A stretch of 64,000 nucleotides of DNA, taken from assembly GCA_937924475.1 (NCBI GenBank), contig CALDSV010000009.1:1-64000 (forward strand). Direction: 5' to 3'. The stretch comes from an uncultured bacterium (GTDB lineage: Bacteria; Nitrospirota; Thermodesulfovibrionia; Thermodesulfovibrionales; Thermodesulfovibrionaceae). Under the pieces are notes generated by a model, which made no database searches, was not told the DNA's origin, and was given only the letters and a program-made list of their open reading frames with translations. Below, one piece after another: positions 38,010-47,056 of the stretch; positions within the stretch are counted from its first letter, which is position 1; every line of letters starts with the position of its first letter. The position numbers and the translations under genes are program-made.

Positions 38010-38057
38010 GAAAATTAATTTATATAGAATTAAAATTGTAAAATAAGATTATAGGCA

Positions 38058-38190
38058 GCACATAACAATGTATAAGCGCAATTCGGGCTGAATGGCTAAA
38101 TTTGAGCGTTTTTACTCCGCATAAACTTTGAATTGGACAGACAGTACATCGCTCCAAACCCCTTACTGCGCTTATACTTGACCGTTAGGC
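38058..38190 (+). other. attC recombination site C
   Basis: Left core CATAAC (38061-38066), stem GTATAAGCGCA (38070-38080) pairing perfectly with TGCGCTTATAC (38167-38177), and right core GTTAGGC (38184-38190). At about 130 bp it is longer than sites A and B, with a large inner region of imperfect pairing, as is usual for VCR-like sites. It follows the membrane-protein stop by 48 bp. Confidence 0.88.
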
Positions 38191-38220
38191 GTAATTGGCA
38201 CATAAAAAGATGGAGTTAAT

Positions 38221-38658
38221 ATGGAGGAGATAGGACATAATACAAACTTAGCCGCTGAATTTTATGTGTTATCTATACTTTACAGATTAGGAATTAATGC
38301 TCATTTGACATTGGGAAATAAAAAATCGGTTGATATTGTTGTTGAAAATGGCAAAGAATTAATAACAATAGATGTCAAAGGGTTAAAAGATACATCATGT
38401 TTTCCAATTGATAATAGGAATAAAAAAGATAAAAATCATTTCTTAGTCTTCGTTTCTTTTCTTAAAAAGATTGAAGATCCGAATGTTGTCCCTGATGTTT
38501 TCATTGTACCTTCATTGGAATTAGAAAATGGCCATAAAGAGTTGGATGGAAAAACAATTATTTATAAAAATCCGAAGGGGAATAGAGTTGTAGTTGAATA
38601 TAATAGATTAAAAAAGTTAGGAGACAAGTATAAAAATAAATGGAATTATTTTCTATAA
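38221..38658 (+). CDS. Cassette-encoded PD-(D/E)xK-like protein
   Basis: A 145-aa soluble protein in its own cassette. NLAAEFYVLSILYRLGINAHL then VDIVVENGKELITIDVKGLK (about residues 37-58) form the D...xVK pattern of PD-(D/E)xK nucleases of the DUF4365/Holliday-resolvase-like type, with an N-terminal Glu as in ExxL. No other domain is visible. Small proteins of this kind are common integron cassette cargo; some are stand-alone nucleases and some are immunity factors. ATG is preceded by a GGAG about 8 bp upstream. Catalytic activity is plausible but unproven. Confidence 0.65.
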   Translation: MEEIGHNTNLAAEFYVLSILYRLGINAHLTLGNKKSVDIVVENGKELITIDVKGLKDTSCFPIDNRNKKDKNHFLVFVSFLKKIEDPNVVPDVFIVPSLELENGHKELDGKTIIYKNPKGNRVVVEYNRLKKLGDKYKNKWNYFL

Positions 38659-38659
38659 A

Positions 38660-38727
38660 TGCGCTTACAGCGCTCAACCTCGCCTTTACGCCATTAAAAC
38701 GGCACGTGGTGGCGGGACATTATGTGC
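38660..38727. other. Degraded attC-like junction D
   Basis: After the stop of the nuclease-like gene there is gcgcttacagcgc and a gappy inverted match (CCTCGCC/GGTGGCG), ending in ATTATGTGC (38719-38727), similar to the GTTATGTGC at 29565. This may be an attC with a damaged left side. The next sequence is the second copy of the leader repeat. Support is weaker than for sites A-C and E. Confidence 0.4.
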
Positions 38728-38856
38728 AATTCGAAAACCTGCCTTTCACGGAAAGGAGACCGTAAATTATGGCGATGTTGTTGCCTTCGTTTAACTTCAT
38801 AGGAGGAAAAGAGAGAATGAAATTGCTACGCAACTTTTATTTAACGAAAGTTAAAA
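38719..38856. repeat. Leader direct repeat, copy 2
   Basis: Near-identical to 29566-29700, with blocks caattcgaaaacctgcc, ttcacggaaaggagaccg and cttcataggaggaaaag shared exactly. As in copy 1 the end has GTTTAAC (38789-38795) ... GTTAAAA (38850-38856), an attC-like core pair with the right side altered. The copy leads directly into the intact small gene at 38900. A reverse-oriented fragment of the same leader lies at 46621-46654. Confidence 0.75.
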
Positions 38857-38899
38857 ACAAAAAGATTTATAATAATAAAAGAAATAGTGAGGTAATAAT

Positions 38900-39358
38900 A
38901 TGAATAAAGAACAAAAATTTTACAAAGCATTACAGGATGTATTTGTCGGTGCTAAGATTGAAGGTATTGGTGGTTTTGTTAATTTGATGAGGATAAAATC
39001 AAATTACTACAGGAAGATAGAAGATATTCTTAAAAAGGATATTGAATGGGCTCTAAAGGGCTATCCTAGATTTAGAGATGAACTTTTTGACAAACTCTAT
39101 TCTTTTTTCAGTCGCTATTTTACGGAAAGCGGTTCAATTTATTTTAACTCAATGCCCTCTCACAATAATGTATATGAAAAAACATACACAAACGAAAAAG
39201 ATGTGGTTTTATTCTGGAAAATGCAGATGCTTTATTATGTCAAGACAGATAGAATATTTAGAAGTCTTGAAATAGAAGTTGATAATCATAAATTCTTTTT
39301 TGATGTTTCAAATCTTGAACACAAAAAAGCAAATGAAAAAAGAGGATATATTACATGA
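38900..39358 (+). CDS. Uncharacterised 152-aa gene coupled to the type III-like res gene
   Basis: I do not recognise this family by a named domain. The protein is soluble, rich in Lys, Phe and Tyr, with a conserved-looking start (EGIGGFVNLMRIKSNYYRKI), a central FDKLYSFFSRYFTESGSIYF and an end with VDNHKFFFDVSNLEH. Its stop overlaps the res ATG by 4 bp, so the two are co-translated. Two further broken copies of its 5-prime half are at 29789 and 33667. The repeated link with restriction genes suggests a regulatory or specificity part of the module. Confidence 0.8.
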   Translation: MNKEQKFYKALQDVFVGAKIEGIGGFVNLMRIKSNYYRKIEDILKKDIEWALKGYPRFRDELFDKLYSFFSRYFTESGSIYFNSMPSHNNVYEKTYTNEKDVVLFWKMQMLYYVKTDRIFRSLEIEVDNHKFFFDVSNLEHKKANEKRGYIT

Positions 39359-42051
39359 AATTGACTTTTGAATCTAATCTGGATTTTCAATTAAAAGCAA
39401 TTAACTCTATCGTGAATCTTTTTGAAGGACAGCAAAGGGATTCAGGTACATTAGATTTTACTTTTTATACAAACGATACTCAGGAGTTATTTCCGGGAAT
39501 AAATAGTATAGGCAATAGACTTGTCCTTTCCGATAAACAGATATTTCAAAATCTTTGCAAAATACAGGAAGAAAATGAAATAAGCGTTATTTCTGAAGAA
39601 GAATTTCAGAATAATGGACTAAACTTTACTGTTGAGATGGAAACCGGTACAGGAAAAACGTATGTGTACCTACGAACCATTTATGAACTCAATAAAAAAT
39701 ATGGTTTTAAAAAATTTGTTATTGTAGTACCTTCTATTGCTATTCGTGAAGGTGTACTAAAAAATCTTGAAATTACCTTTGAACATTTCCAAAATCTCTA
39801 TGATAATGTGCCAGTTAATTATTATGTGTACGATAGCAGTAAGGTTTCCTCTTTGCGATCTTTTGCAACCAGCAATAGCATTGAAATTCTTGTTATCAAT
39901 ATTGATTCTTTTGCTAAAGATGAAAACATTATTAACCGTCCTAATGACAGATTAAGTGGCCTTGAGCCCATTAGATTTATTCAAGCCACCAATCCAATCG
40001 TAATAGTAGATGAGCCACAGAATATGGAAACTGAAAAAAGAAAAAACGCAATTAACAGTCTAAATCCGCTCTGCACTCTCCGTTATTCTGCCACTCATAA
40101 GAATTTATACAACCTGGTTTATAGTTTAAACCCTGTAAAAGCTTACGACTTAGGTCTTGTAAAACAAATTGAAGTAGATTCGGTAGTAGAAGAAAATACA
40201 TATAACGATGCTTACATTGCCGTAGATGAAATTAAATCAAAAAAAACTAAAATAAATGCTAAAATTACCATTCACTCTGCTGAAGGCAATACCATAAAGA
40301 AAAAAAGTGTTACTGTAGAAGTGGGAGATGACCTTTACCAGTTGTCTGGTAATCATCAGCCTTATAGAGAAGGCTTTGTGGTTGAAGAAATAGATGTAGC
40401 CAATCAAACAATTAAGTTCTCAGGTGGAATGACTTTGAATTCTGGCTCATCTAAAGGTGGAATGACCGACGAAATTATGCGTTTTCAGATTCAACGCACC
40501 ATTGAAGAACATTTGAAAAAAGAACTAAAACTATACAAGCAGGGAATTAAAGTACTCTCATTGTTTTTTATTGATCGAGTTGCTAATTATAGATACTATG
40601 ACGAGCAAGGCAATCCTCAAAAGGGGAAAATAGCACGGTGGTTTGAAGAAGAATATATAAATATTATAAACAGAAATGAATTTTTGGAACTAAGAAGACT
40701 TTTTCATCCTAATAATAAGATAGACATAGAAAAAATACACAACGGCTATTTTTCGCAGGATAAAAAAGGTCGCTTAAAAGACACAAGTGGCGAAAGTAAG
40801 GATGACCTCAATACCTACGATTTAATCATGAAAGACAAAGAAAAATTGCTTGATATTAACTGTCCTCTTCGATTTATTTTTTCTCATTCTGCTCTTCGTG
40901 AAGGCTGGGATAATCCCAATGTATTTCAGATTTGCACACTCAATGAAACAAAGTCAGAACTCAAAAAACGGCAGGAAATAGGTAGAGGACTCAGGCTTGC
41001 AGTCAATCAAAACGGCATGCGTGTTTACGATAAAAATGTAAACCGTCTTACGGTCATTGCCAATGAAGCTTACGAAACTTTTGCCAAACAATTACAGACT
41101 GAAATTGAAGAAGAATGCGGTGTAAGCTTTAAAGGCAGAATTAAAAACAAACGAGAACGAGTAACTGTCAAATATCGCAAGGGTTTTGAAGTCGATCCAA
41201 AATTTCTTGAAATATGGGAAAAAATTAAACATAAAACTCGCTATATTGTAGAATATCAAAGCGATAAACTTATTGAACAAGCTGGAAATTCTATTAAAAA
41301 CCTCCCCGAAAGCCCATTACCTTCTCTGAAAGCCACAAAAGTTGAACTGAATATTACAACTGAAGGTATCGACATATCCCTGGTAAGAGAAAAAAGAGAA
41401 TTTTATGGCAACCAGTGCTCATGGAAACTGCCCGATATTATTGAATACATTCAGCAAAAAACTGAACTTACAAGAAACACAATAAAACGAATTTTAGAAA
41501 AATCAAACCGATGGGAGGATTTTTTTACCAATCCGCAGTATTTTTCTGATCAATGCGTGGCTGTTATTAAAAGAACTCTTACAGAACTTCTGGTAGATGG
41601 CATAAAGTATGAAAAAATTGGTAACCAGTATTATGAAATGCGGCTTTTTACGATACAGGAACTGGAAACTTATCTTGATAAGTTTACCTTTGAAGTCAAA
41701 AACAAAGACAAAACCATCTATGAAAAATATATCCCGCTGGACTCAACAGTTGAAAGCCAGTTTGCTAAAGATTGCGAAACAAGTGAAAATGTGGAGTTTT
41801 ATTTCAAACTTCCCAACTGGTTCAAAATTCCAACGCCTATTGGCTATTATAACCCCGATTGGGCAGTAGTTTTGAAAAACGAAAAGAAAATTTATTTCGT
41901 AGCCGAAACCAAAGACACAGGCACTGATAAAGTGGATATCTCAAAACTTCATCCCGATGAACAGATGAAAATAAAATGCGGTGAAAGGCATTATGAAGTT
42001 TTTGATGATGTAGAATACAAAGTAGTAAAAAGAGTAAGTGAGTTGATGTAA
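39355..42051 (+). CDS. res: Type III-like restriction subunit Res (helicase-nuclease)
   Basis: ATP-dependent helicase and nuclease subunit of a type III-like restriction system. The 898-aa protein has Walker A METGTGKTYVYLRTIYEL near residues 98-106, IVVPSIAIREGV, a DEPQ box (IVIVDEPQNME, about 217-227), SATH, and C-terminal helicase motifs FIFSHSALREGWDNPNVFQI and ELKKRQEIGRGLRLAV. The end has NPDWAVV...KIYFVAETKDT, a PD-(D/E)xK endonuclease signature. All key motifs look intact. It is followed 21 bp later by the OLD gene and then mod, whereas mod usually precedes res. Confidence 0.93.
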   Translation: MKLTFESNLDFQLKAINSIVNLFEGQQRDSGTLDFTFYTNDTQELFPGINSIGNRLVLSDKQIFQNLCKIQEENEISVISEEEFQNNGLNFTVEMETGTGKTYVYLRTIYELNKKYGFKKFVIVVPSIAIREGVLKNLEITFEHFQNLYDNVPVNYYVYDSSKVSSLRSFATSNSIEILVINIDSFAKDENIINRPNDRLSGLEPIRFIQATNPIVIVDEPQNMETEKRKNAINSLNPLCTLRYSATHKNLYNLVYSLNPVKAYDLGLVKQIEVDSVVEENTYNDAYIAVDEIKSKKTKINAKITIHSAEGNTIKKKSVTVEVGDDLYQLSGNHQPYREGFVVEEIDVANQTIKFSGGMTLNSGSSKGGMTDEIMRFQIQRTIEEHLKKELKLYKQGIKVLSLFFIDRVANYRYYDEQGNPQKGKIARWFEEEYINIINRNEFLELRRLFHPNNKIDIEKIHNGYFSQDKKGRLKDTSGESKDDLNTYDLIMKDKEKLLDINCPLRFIFSHSALREGWDNPNVFQICTLNETKSELKKRQEIGRGLRLAVNQNGMRVYDKNVNRLTVIANEAYETFAKQLQTEIEEECGVSFKGRIKNKRERVTVKYRKGFEVDPKFLEIWEKIKHKTRYIVEYQSDKLIEQAGNSIKNLPESPLPSLKATKVELNITTEGIDISLVREKREFYGNQCSWKLPDIIEYIQQKTELTRNTIKRILEKSNRWEDFFTNPQYFSDQCVAVIKRTLTELLVDGIKYEKIGNQYYEMRLFTIQELETYLDKFTFEVKNKDKTIYEKYIPLDSTVESQFAKDCETSENVEFYFKLPNWFKIPTPIGYYNPDWAVVLKNEKKIYFVAETKDTGTDKVDISKLHPDEQMKIKCGERHYEVFDDVEYKVVKRVSELM

Positions 42052-42072
42052 AACATAAAAGGAGTAATGAAT

Positions 42073-43794
42073 ATGAACATTACAAAAGTATCTGTCCATA
42101 ATTTCAGGTCTATAAAAGATATAAGCTTTGAACTTGATAAGTATATGTGTATCGTTGGGCCTAACAATTCAGGTAAATCAAATTTAGTTAATGCCTTGAG
42201 AATTTTTTATGATGGTGCTAAATATAATGAAACTACTGACTTTCCTAAGTTTAATACAGATGATAATGAAAGCTGGATTGAAATTGAATATCAACTAACA
42301 GATGAAGAATTTAAAACATTAAAAAATGATTATAAAAATGATAATAAAATACTTAAAGTGCGTAAATACCTCAAATCTAATGATAGAGTAAGAACCAATC
42401 AGAGTAATATTTATGCTTATGAAAATGGCAAACTTTCAAATAATCTTTTTTACGGGGCAAAAAATATATCAGAGGCAAAGCTTGGAAATATTATTTATAT
42501 CCCGGAACTGACAACTACAGATGAAAATTTAAAATTAACTGGACCTTCGCCGTTAAGAGAAATAATTAGTTTTGTAATGAATAAAGTGATAAAAAACAGC
42601 AGTTCTTTTAATAGCTTAACGGAATCCTTTAAAGAATTTAATGATAAATTTAGAGATGAGGCATCTAAAGATGGCTACTCTTTAGAGGAATTACGTAAGG
42701 ATATTAATGAAAACCTCAAAGAATGGGAAATAGAATTTAAGTTAGATATAAATCCCGTAAAACCAGAAGATATAATTAAAAGCCTTGTTTCTCATTATGC
42801 TTTTGATAAAAATTTAAGCAAGGAAGTAGAAATAAAATATTTAGGACAAGGACTTCAAAGACATATAATATATACTTTATTAAAACTATCACATAAATAT
42901 AAAGATGCTAAAAAAAGTGAGAAAAAAGATTTTTCTCCTGATTTTACATTGATTTTGTTTGAAGAGCCGGAAGCCTTTTTACATCCAAACCAGCAAGAAT
43001 TACTAAACTATAGTTTAAGGGATTTATCGTTTGAAGAAGGACAACAGGTTATGATAACAACCCACTCCCCAATATTTGTATCAAAAAATATACAAGATAT
43101 AAATTCAATTGTTAGATTTAAAAAAGAGAATGGTAGAACAAGCACCTATCAAATTTCCATAGATTTGAAAAAGAAATTACTTGATGAAAATAATGAGTTA
43201 ATAAATTCTTTAAGAGAAAAGATAAATGATAATTCAATTAATGATGAAACAAAACATAGAATTCAAAAAATAATAGGAGACACCGAAGATGAACAAAGAT
43301 TAGAAGAAGAAAGTATTCGCTATTTATTATGGCTTGATTCTGAAAGATGTTCAGCTTTTTTTGCTGATATTGTTTTGATTTGTGAAGGTGCTACAGAAAA
43401 AGTTTTTATTGATTACCTTATAAAAAATAAGTGGAACGAATTAAAGGAAAAAAGAATTTATGTGCTTGATGCAATGGGAAAGTTTAATATACATCGTTAT
43501 ATGAATTTATTTAATCAATTAGGGATTCATCATTCTGTTTTAGCCGATAAAGATGAGAATAATAGTGTCCACGAAATTATAAATAAATTCATTACCGACA
43601 ATAAAAATGTTTTCACAATAGGAATTGATTTTTTTGATAAAGATATTGAAAATTTTCTCGGTATTGCTCAACCTGAAAGAAATGATAAAAAACCATTAAA
43701 TATTATGTATCACTATTTTAATAACAAAATAAGTGAAGATAAAATAAAAGCACTAAAATCAAAAATAGAGAATTTGGTTACGGAAAGGAGTTAG
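42073..43794 (+). CDS. OLD-family ATPase/TOPRIM endonuclease inserted between res and mod
   Basis: OLD proteins couple an ABC-like ATPase to a TOPRIM nuclease and act in phage defence. Walker A is VGPNNSGKSNLVNALRIFY near residues 27-45, a signature region lies at IKYLGQGLQRHIIYTLL, Walker B is TLILFEEPEAFLHPNQQELL and is followed by the switch ITTHSPIFV. The C-terminal third has the TOPRIM glutamate in DIVLICEGATEKVFIDYL and later VLADKDENN. ATG 42073 is preferred as GGAG is 8 bp upstream; 42067 is also possible. It overlaps nothing but sits 1 bp before mod, so it is part of the operon. Confidence 0.9.
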   Translation: MNITKVSVHNFRSIKDISFELDKYMCIVGPNNSGKSNLVNALRIFYDGAKYNETTDFPKFNTDDNESWIEIEYQLTDEEFKTLKNDYKNDNKILKVRKYLKSNDRVRTNQSNIYAYENGKLSNNLFYGAKNISEAKLGNIIYIPELTTTDENLKLTGPSPLREIISFVMNKVIKNSSSFNSLTESFKEFNDKFRDEASKDGYSLEELRKDINENLKEWEIEFKLDINPVKPEDIIKSLVSHYAFDKNLSKEVEIKYLGQGLQRHIIYTLLKLSHKYKDAKKSEKKDFSPDFTLILFEEPEAFLHPNQQELLNYSLRDLSFEEGQQVMITTHSPIFVSKNIQDINSIVRFKKENGRTSTYQISIDLKKKLLDENNELINSLREKINDNSINDETKHRIQKIIGDTEDEQRLEEESIRYLLWLDSERCSAFFADIVLICEGATEKVFIDYLIKNKWNELKEKRIYVLDAMGKFNIHRYMNLFNQLGIHHSVLADKDENNSVHEIINKFITDNKNVFTIGIDFFDKDIENFLGIAQPERNDKKPLNIMYHYFNNKISEDKIKALKSKIENLVTERS

Positions 43795-43795
43795 T

Positions 43796-45769
43796 ATGGA
43801 AGGACAGAGCTTAAACATAAAACAAGAAATATCAAATCAACTCAAAGAACTTATTCCCCATTGCTTTACCGAAGATAAAATCGATTGGGAAAAACTAAGA
43901 GTATTTCTGGAAGATAACATTGAATTTCGTAACGAACGATATCACCTTAATTGGGCTGGTAAAACCGATGCTTTTCGGCTATTACAAGCCCCCACTTATA
44001 AAACCTTAAAACCCTGCCGTGAGGAAAGCGTACACTTTGACGAAACCGAAAATCTTTTTATAGAAGGCGATAATCTGGAAGTGCTGAAAACATTGCAAAA
44101 ATCCTACTTTGGAAAAATTAAAATGATATACATAGACCCGCCCTATAATACGGGCAACGACTTTATTTATAAAGATGATTATTCTGAAACGCTTGCCGAA
44201 TACAAACAAAAAGTAGGCGATGTGGATGAAAACGGCAATGCTACCCGTGCTAATTTATTCAAGAATACAAAAGAAAACGGACAATACCATTCCAACTGGC
44301 TAAATATGATGTATCCACGACTCTTTCTTGCCCGAAACCTGTTGCGTGATGATGGGGTAATCTTTGTAAGTATTGATGATAACGAAGTCCACAACCTGCG
44401 ACTTATGATGGATGAGATTTTTGGGGAAGAGAATTTTGTGGCGGTGTTTATAAGGAAACAAAATTTGGCCGGTAAACAAGATGCTAAGTTTATTGCCCTT
44501 GAGCATGATTACGTAGTTTGTTATTCGAAAAACATTAACACCTTATCAATTAATAAAAGAATTTCGAATCTTGAAGGTTATAAGTATTCTGATGAATTTG
44601 AGAAAGAAAGAGGAAAATTTTACTTAAGAAGAATGGATGACGATGGTATCAGTTATTCAGAAAAATTGGACTACTGTATCAAATTTGAAAGAGGAAGTGA
44701 AGTTGTAGTATGGGATGAAATTAACAAAAGATGTATTAAAAAAATCTTTGATGAAGATATTGAAATATGGCCGGGAGGTAGTAAAGAAGACAAAAGTTAT
44801 ACTTGGAGGTGGTCGAATAAGAAAGTTGAATGGGGTATAAAAAATAATCTGATTGTTCTTAAGAAAAATGCTAAAGGCGAATGGCAAGTTTGCTTTAAAG
44901 AGTACCAATATGTAGATAATAATTTAAATAGAGTTGAACGAATTATCCCCTTTGGTTCTTTAATATTAGATTATCCAAATAATTTGGCTCATAAAGGATT
45001 CAAAGAATTATTTCAAGGGAAAAAATATTTTGATTATCCAAAACCGAAAGATTTAATAAAACATCTACTTAAAATAGCTACTTCCCCCTCTGACATCATC
45101 CTCGACTTTTTTGCTGGCTCTGGCACCACAGCCCATGCTGTGATGGAACTCAACGCTGAAGACGGTGGCAACCGTAAGTTTATTCTGGTGCAACTACCTG
45201 AACCAACAGACCCTGATAGCGAAGCATACAAAGCAGGCTACAAAACCATAGCCGATATTGCAAAGGAACGCATCCGCCGTGCCGCAAAGAAAATTCAGGA
45301 TGAACTTAATGAAAAAAATAAGAAAAAAGAGGAAGAATTGCAATTTGAGAAAAGAGAAGATAAAAAATTAGATTTAGGCTTTAAAGTTTTTAAATTAGAT
45401 GAAAGCAACTTCAAACAATGGCGTCCTTTTGTGCCAGAAAATGCAGAACAAATCAAAGAAGCTGTGCTTGCTTTTACAGAAAATGTAAAGCCCGAAGCCA
45501 CCACCGAAAACATACTCTATGAGCTTATGCTTAAAAACGGTAAAAAACTAACAGATAAAATTGAAAAGAAAAATGGCTATTATCTAATAAATGACAACGA
45601 ACTTGTTTTGCTTTTAGAAAGTGTTGAGCAATTGGTAATAGATGAAATACTTCAACTCAAGCCGCAGAAAGTGGTAGCACTAGATAAATTATTTAACGGA
45701 AATGACCAGTTAAAAACAAATATTGTGTTACAATTTAAAGATGCAGGGATAGAGTTTAAGAGTGTGTGA
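43796..45769 (+). CDS. mod: Type III-like adenine methyltransferase Mod
   Basis: Beta-class N6-adenine DNA methyltransferase subunit of type III restriction systems, which sets the target sequence for both Mod and Res. Motif IV is MIYIDPPYNTGNDFIYKDDYSE around residues 107-128 (DPPY), and motif I is ILDFFAGSGTTAHAVMEL near residue 434, in the order IV then I that defines the beta class. The central about 200 residues between them form the target-recognition region. The C-terminal region is charged and helical. At 657 aa it is full length. Ribosome site GGAAAGGAG precedes the ATG. Its stop overlaps a small downstream GTG-start frame. Confidence 0.94.
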   Translation: MEGQSLNIKQEISNQLKELIPHCFTEDKIDWEKLRVFLEDNIEFRNERYHLNWAGKTDAFRLLQAPTYKTLKPCREESVHFDETENLFIEGDNLEVLKTLQKSYFGKIKMIYIDPPYNTGNDFIYKDDYSETLAEYKQKVGDVDENGNATRANLFKNTKENGQYHSNWLNMMYPRLFLARNLLRDDGVIFVSIDDNEVHNLRLMMDEIFGEENFVAVFIRKQNLAGKQDAKFIALEHDYVVCYSKNINTLSINKRISNLEGYKYSDEFEKERGKFYLRRMDDDGISYSEKLDYCIKFERGSEVVVWDEINKRCIKKIFDEDIEIWPGGSKEDKSYTWRWSNKKVEWGIKNNLIVLKKNAKGEWQVCFKEYQYVDNNLNRVERIIPFGSLILDYPNNLAHKGFKELFQGKKYFDYPKPKDLIKHLLKIATSPSDIILDFFAGSGTTAHAVMELNAEDGGNRKFILVQLPEPTDPDSEAYKAGYKTIADIAKERIRRAAKKIQDELNEKNKKKEEELQFEKREDKKLDLGFKVFKLDESNFKQWRPFVPENAEQIKEAVLAFTENVKPEATTENILYELMLKNGKKLTDKIEKKNGYYLINDNELVLLLESVEQLVIDEILQLKPQKVVALDKLFNGNDQLKTNIVLQFKDAGIEFKSV

Positions 45770-45941
45770 AAAAATTTTTGCAGAGACATTGTCAAACTTA
45801 ACTGGTAAGTGGATAAAGAGGCTAACACCCCCTTGCCCTCTGGAAGAGGGGAATTATGAAGTGGAATTTGAAGATGTGATAAAGATTGATATAAAAGATC
45901 TTGATTACAGACTGATAAAACCTTTGACCTGGTGGGAGTGA
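45762..45941 (+). CDS. Small RM-module tail gene ending WWE
   Basis: A 59-aa frame starting at GTG 45762, which overlaps the mod stop by 8 bp. It reads KIFAETLSNLTGKWIKRL and later EVEFEDVIKIDIKDLDYRLI, ending PLTWWE. Related tails are found at 29915-30034, 32440-32482 and 33620-33664, which argues for a real, repeatedly captured coding end. About eight residues in the middle (PPCPLEEG) may be an insertion because the 29.9-kb copy lacks them. No known domain; perhaps a small subunit of the modification system. Confidence 0.6.
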   Translation: MCEKIFAETLSNLTGKWIKRLTPPCPLEEGNYEVEFEDVIKIDIKDLDYRLIKPLTWWE

Positions 45942-45943
45942 AG

Positions 45944-46603
45944 ATGAATCTATACTTACAAACCATAGTAGATTCCATTCAATTTGAAAATCTTCTCCTG
46001 AATTGCAACAATTTGACTTTGTCTGGTTTTCAGAAAACAAAAATTTATACGATTATCAACAACAGGCTTTAAAAAAAACTTTAAAAGCATTTCACAAATA
46101 TTATATCGATTGCAAAGCCGATAAGGAAAGTTTTTTTAAATTTTATACATACAACGGCCTTACTGAAACACTCGATTGCAAACTAAACAATAATAAAAAA
46201 CTCAAAATATTTGAAGAGTTTGATAAAGACTACAAAGAGGTTTATATTCCCTATTATCAGCCCAAAACTAATAGAATTGAAAAGTTTAAACCGGATTTCA
46301 TCTCCTGGTAGAAAAAAAGGTAATAATTATATAATTTTATTTTTTGAACTCAAGGGAACAGAGCATACGAATGCTTATAGAAAAATTGACGGGTTTTCGA
46401 GGATATTTGAAGAAGAAATTAACGGAAACAAACAAAGCAAAGATTTTTCATACAACGAATTTACTATAAATGTAAAACTATTGCTTAATCCTAGGCGAGG
46501 GATTGCAGAAGTTTTGGAAAATTACAAAAGATACTGGTTTGATAACTTTGTTGATTTTGCAGAAAAAATAAAAGCCCTCGGCCTTACGGAGAAAAAGAGA
46601 TGA
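45944..46603 (+). pseudogene. Decayed second helicase/Res-like gene
   Basis: Three frames together form the ends of one gene. ATG 45944 gives MNLYLQTIVDSIQFENLL; the next frame from about 46003 gives FDFVWFSENKNLYDYQQQAL and a helical stretch ending YYQPKTNRIEKFKPDF; a further frame from about 46300 gives KKGNNYIILFFELKGTEHTN and ends at 46603. The last part resembles the C-terminal nuclease-like tail of type III Res proteins (KPDF...LKGTEH). The helicase motifs between are missing, and two frameshifts are present, so it is non-functional. Confidence 0.7.
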
Positions 46604-46620
46604 CGGAATATAAAAAAACT

Positions 46621-46654
46621 ACGGCAACAACATAATTTACGGCAGGTTTTCGAA
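46621..46654 (-). repeat. Inverted fragment of the leader repeat
   Basis: Read on the minus strand this gives ttcgaaaacctgcc, then cgtaaattatg and ttgttgcc, the same blocks and order as in the leader at 38719, but lacking about 17 and 6 bp. It lies between the decayed helicase and attC site E. It may be part of a further attC-like structure that starts at caacataat. Confidence 0.5.
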
Positions 46655-46712
46655 CTCTGCGGAAGCCTTTGGCTTCCTTGCCCCGTTGCACTTTCGCCTG
46701 TCGGCTCGGGGC

Positions 46713-46807
46713 ACATAACAGCGGATAAACGGTTCGGCTCTTGCAGAGCCTCATCCAAATTGCCTACGCTTCGCTTCGGCAACTTCGTTTATCAGCAAAA
46801 GTTAGAC
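46713..46807 (+). other. attC recombination site E
   Basis: Left core CATAAC (46714-46719), stem region GCGGATAAACGG (46721-46732) pairing with CGTTTATC-GC (46786-46795), inner TTCGCTTCGG loop, and right core GTTAGAC (46801-46807). It is nearly identical in sequence to site A, apart from a few changes and the intact left core. It is the last site of the array, 28 bp before the right inverted repeat. Confidence 0.85.
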
Positions 46808-46834
46808 GCAATTAAATTTTAAGAATTGAAAAAA

Positions 46835-47056
46835 CGGCACAAAAAATTTTGTAAAAAACTTTCGGCGACCGAGCCCATAGCAAAATCTTCGGTTTACTAC
46901 GGGGCAAGCAAAAATTTTTTTTACCCCGCAGTCAAATGCGGAGCATTTGTACTTCGGAGCCTGTGAGCCGTAAGCAAAATTGCTTTATAATTTTGCTTCA
47001 GTCAGTGTCTGGATTTTGCTCAAAGAAAGTTCTGACATCCTCCAGTAGACACCATT
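46835..47056. repeat. Right 222-bp inverted repeat bounding the accessory island
   Basis: The inverted counterpart of 28571-28794, from cggcacaaaaaattttgt at the inner side to tccagtagacaccatt at the outer edge. Differences are scattered point changes and short indels. It stands between attC site E and a hairpin that touches the tRNA-Ala gene. Confidence 0.85.
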
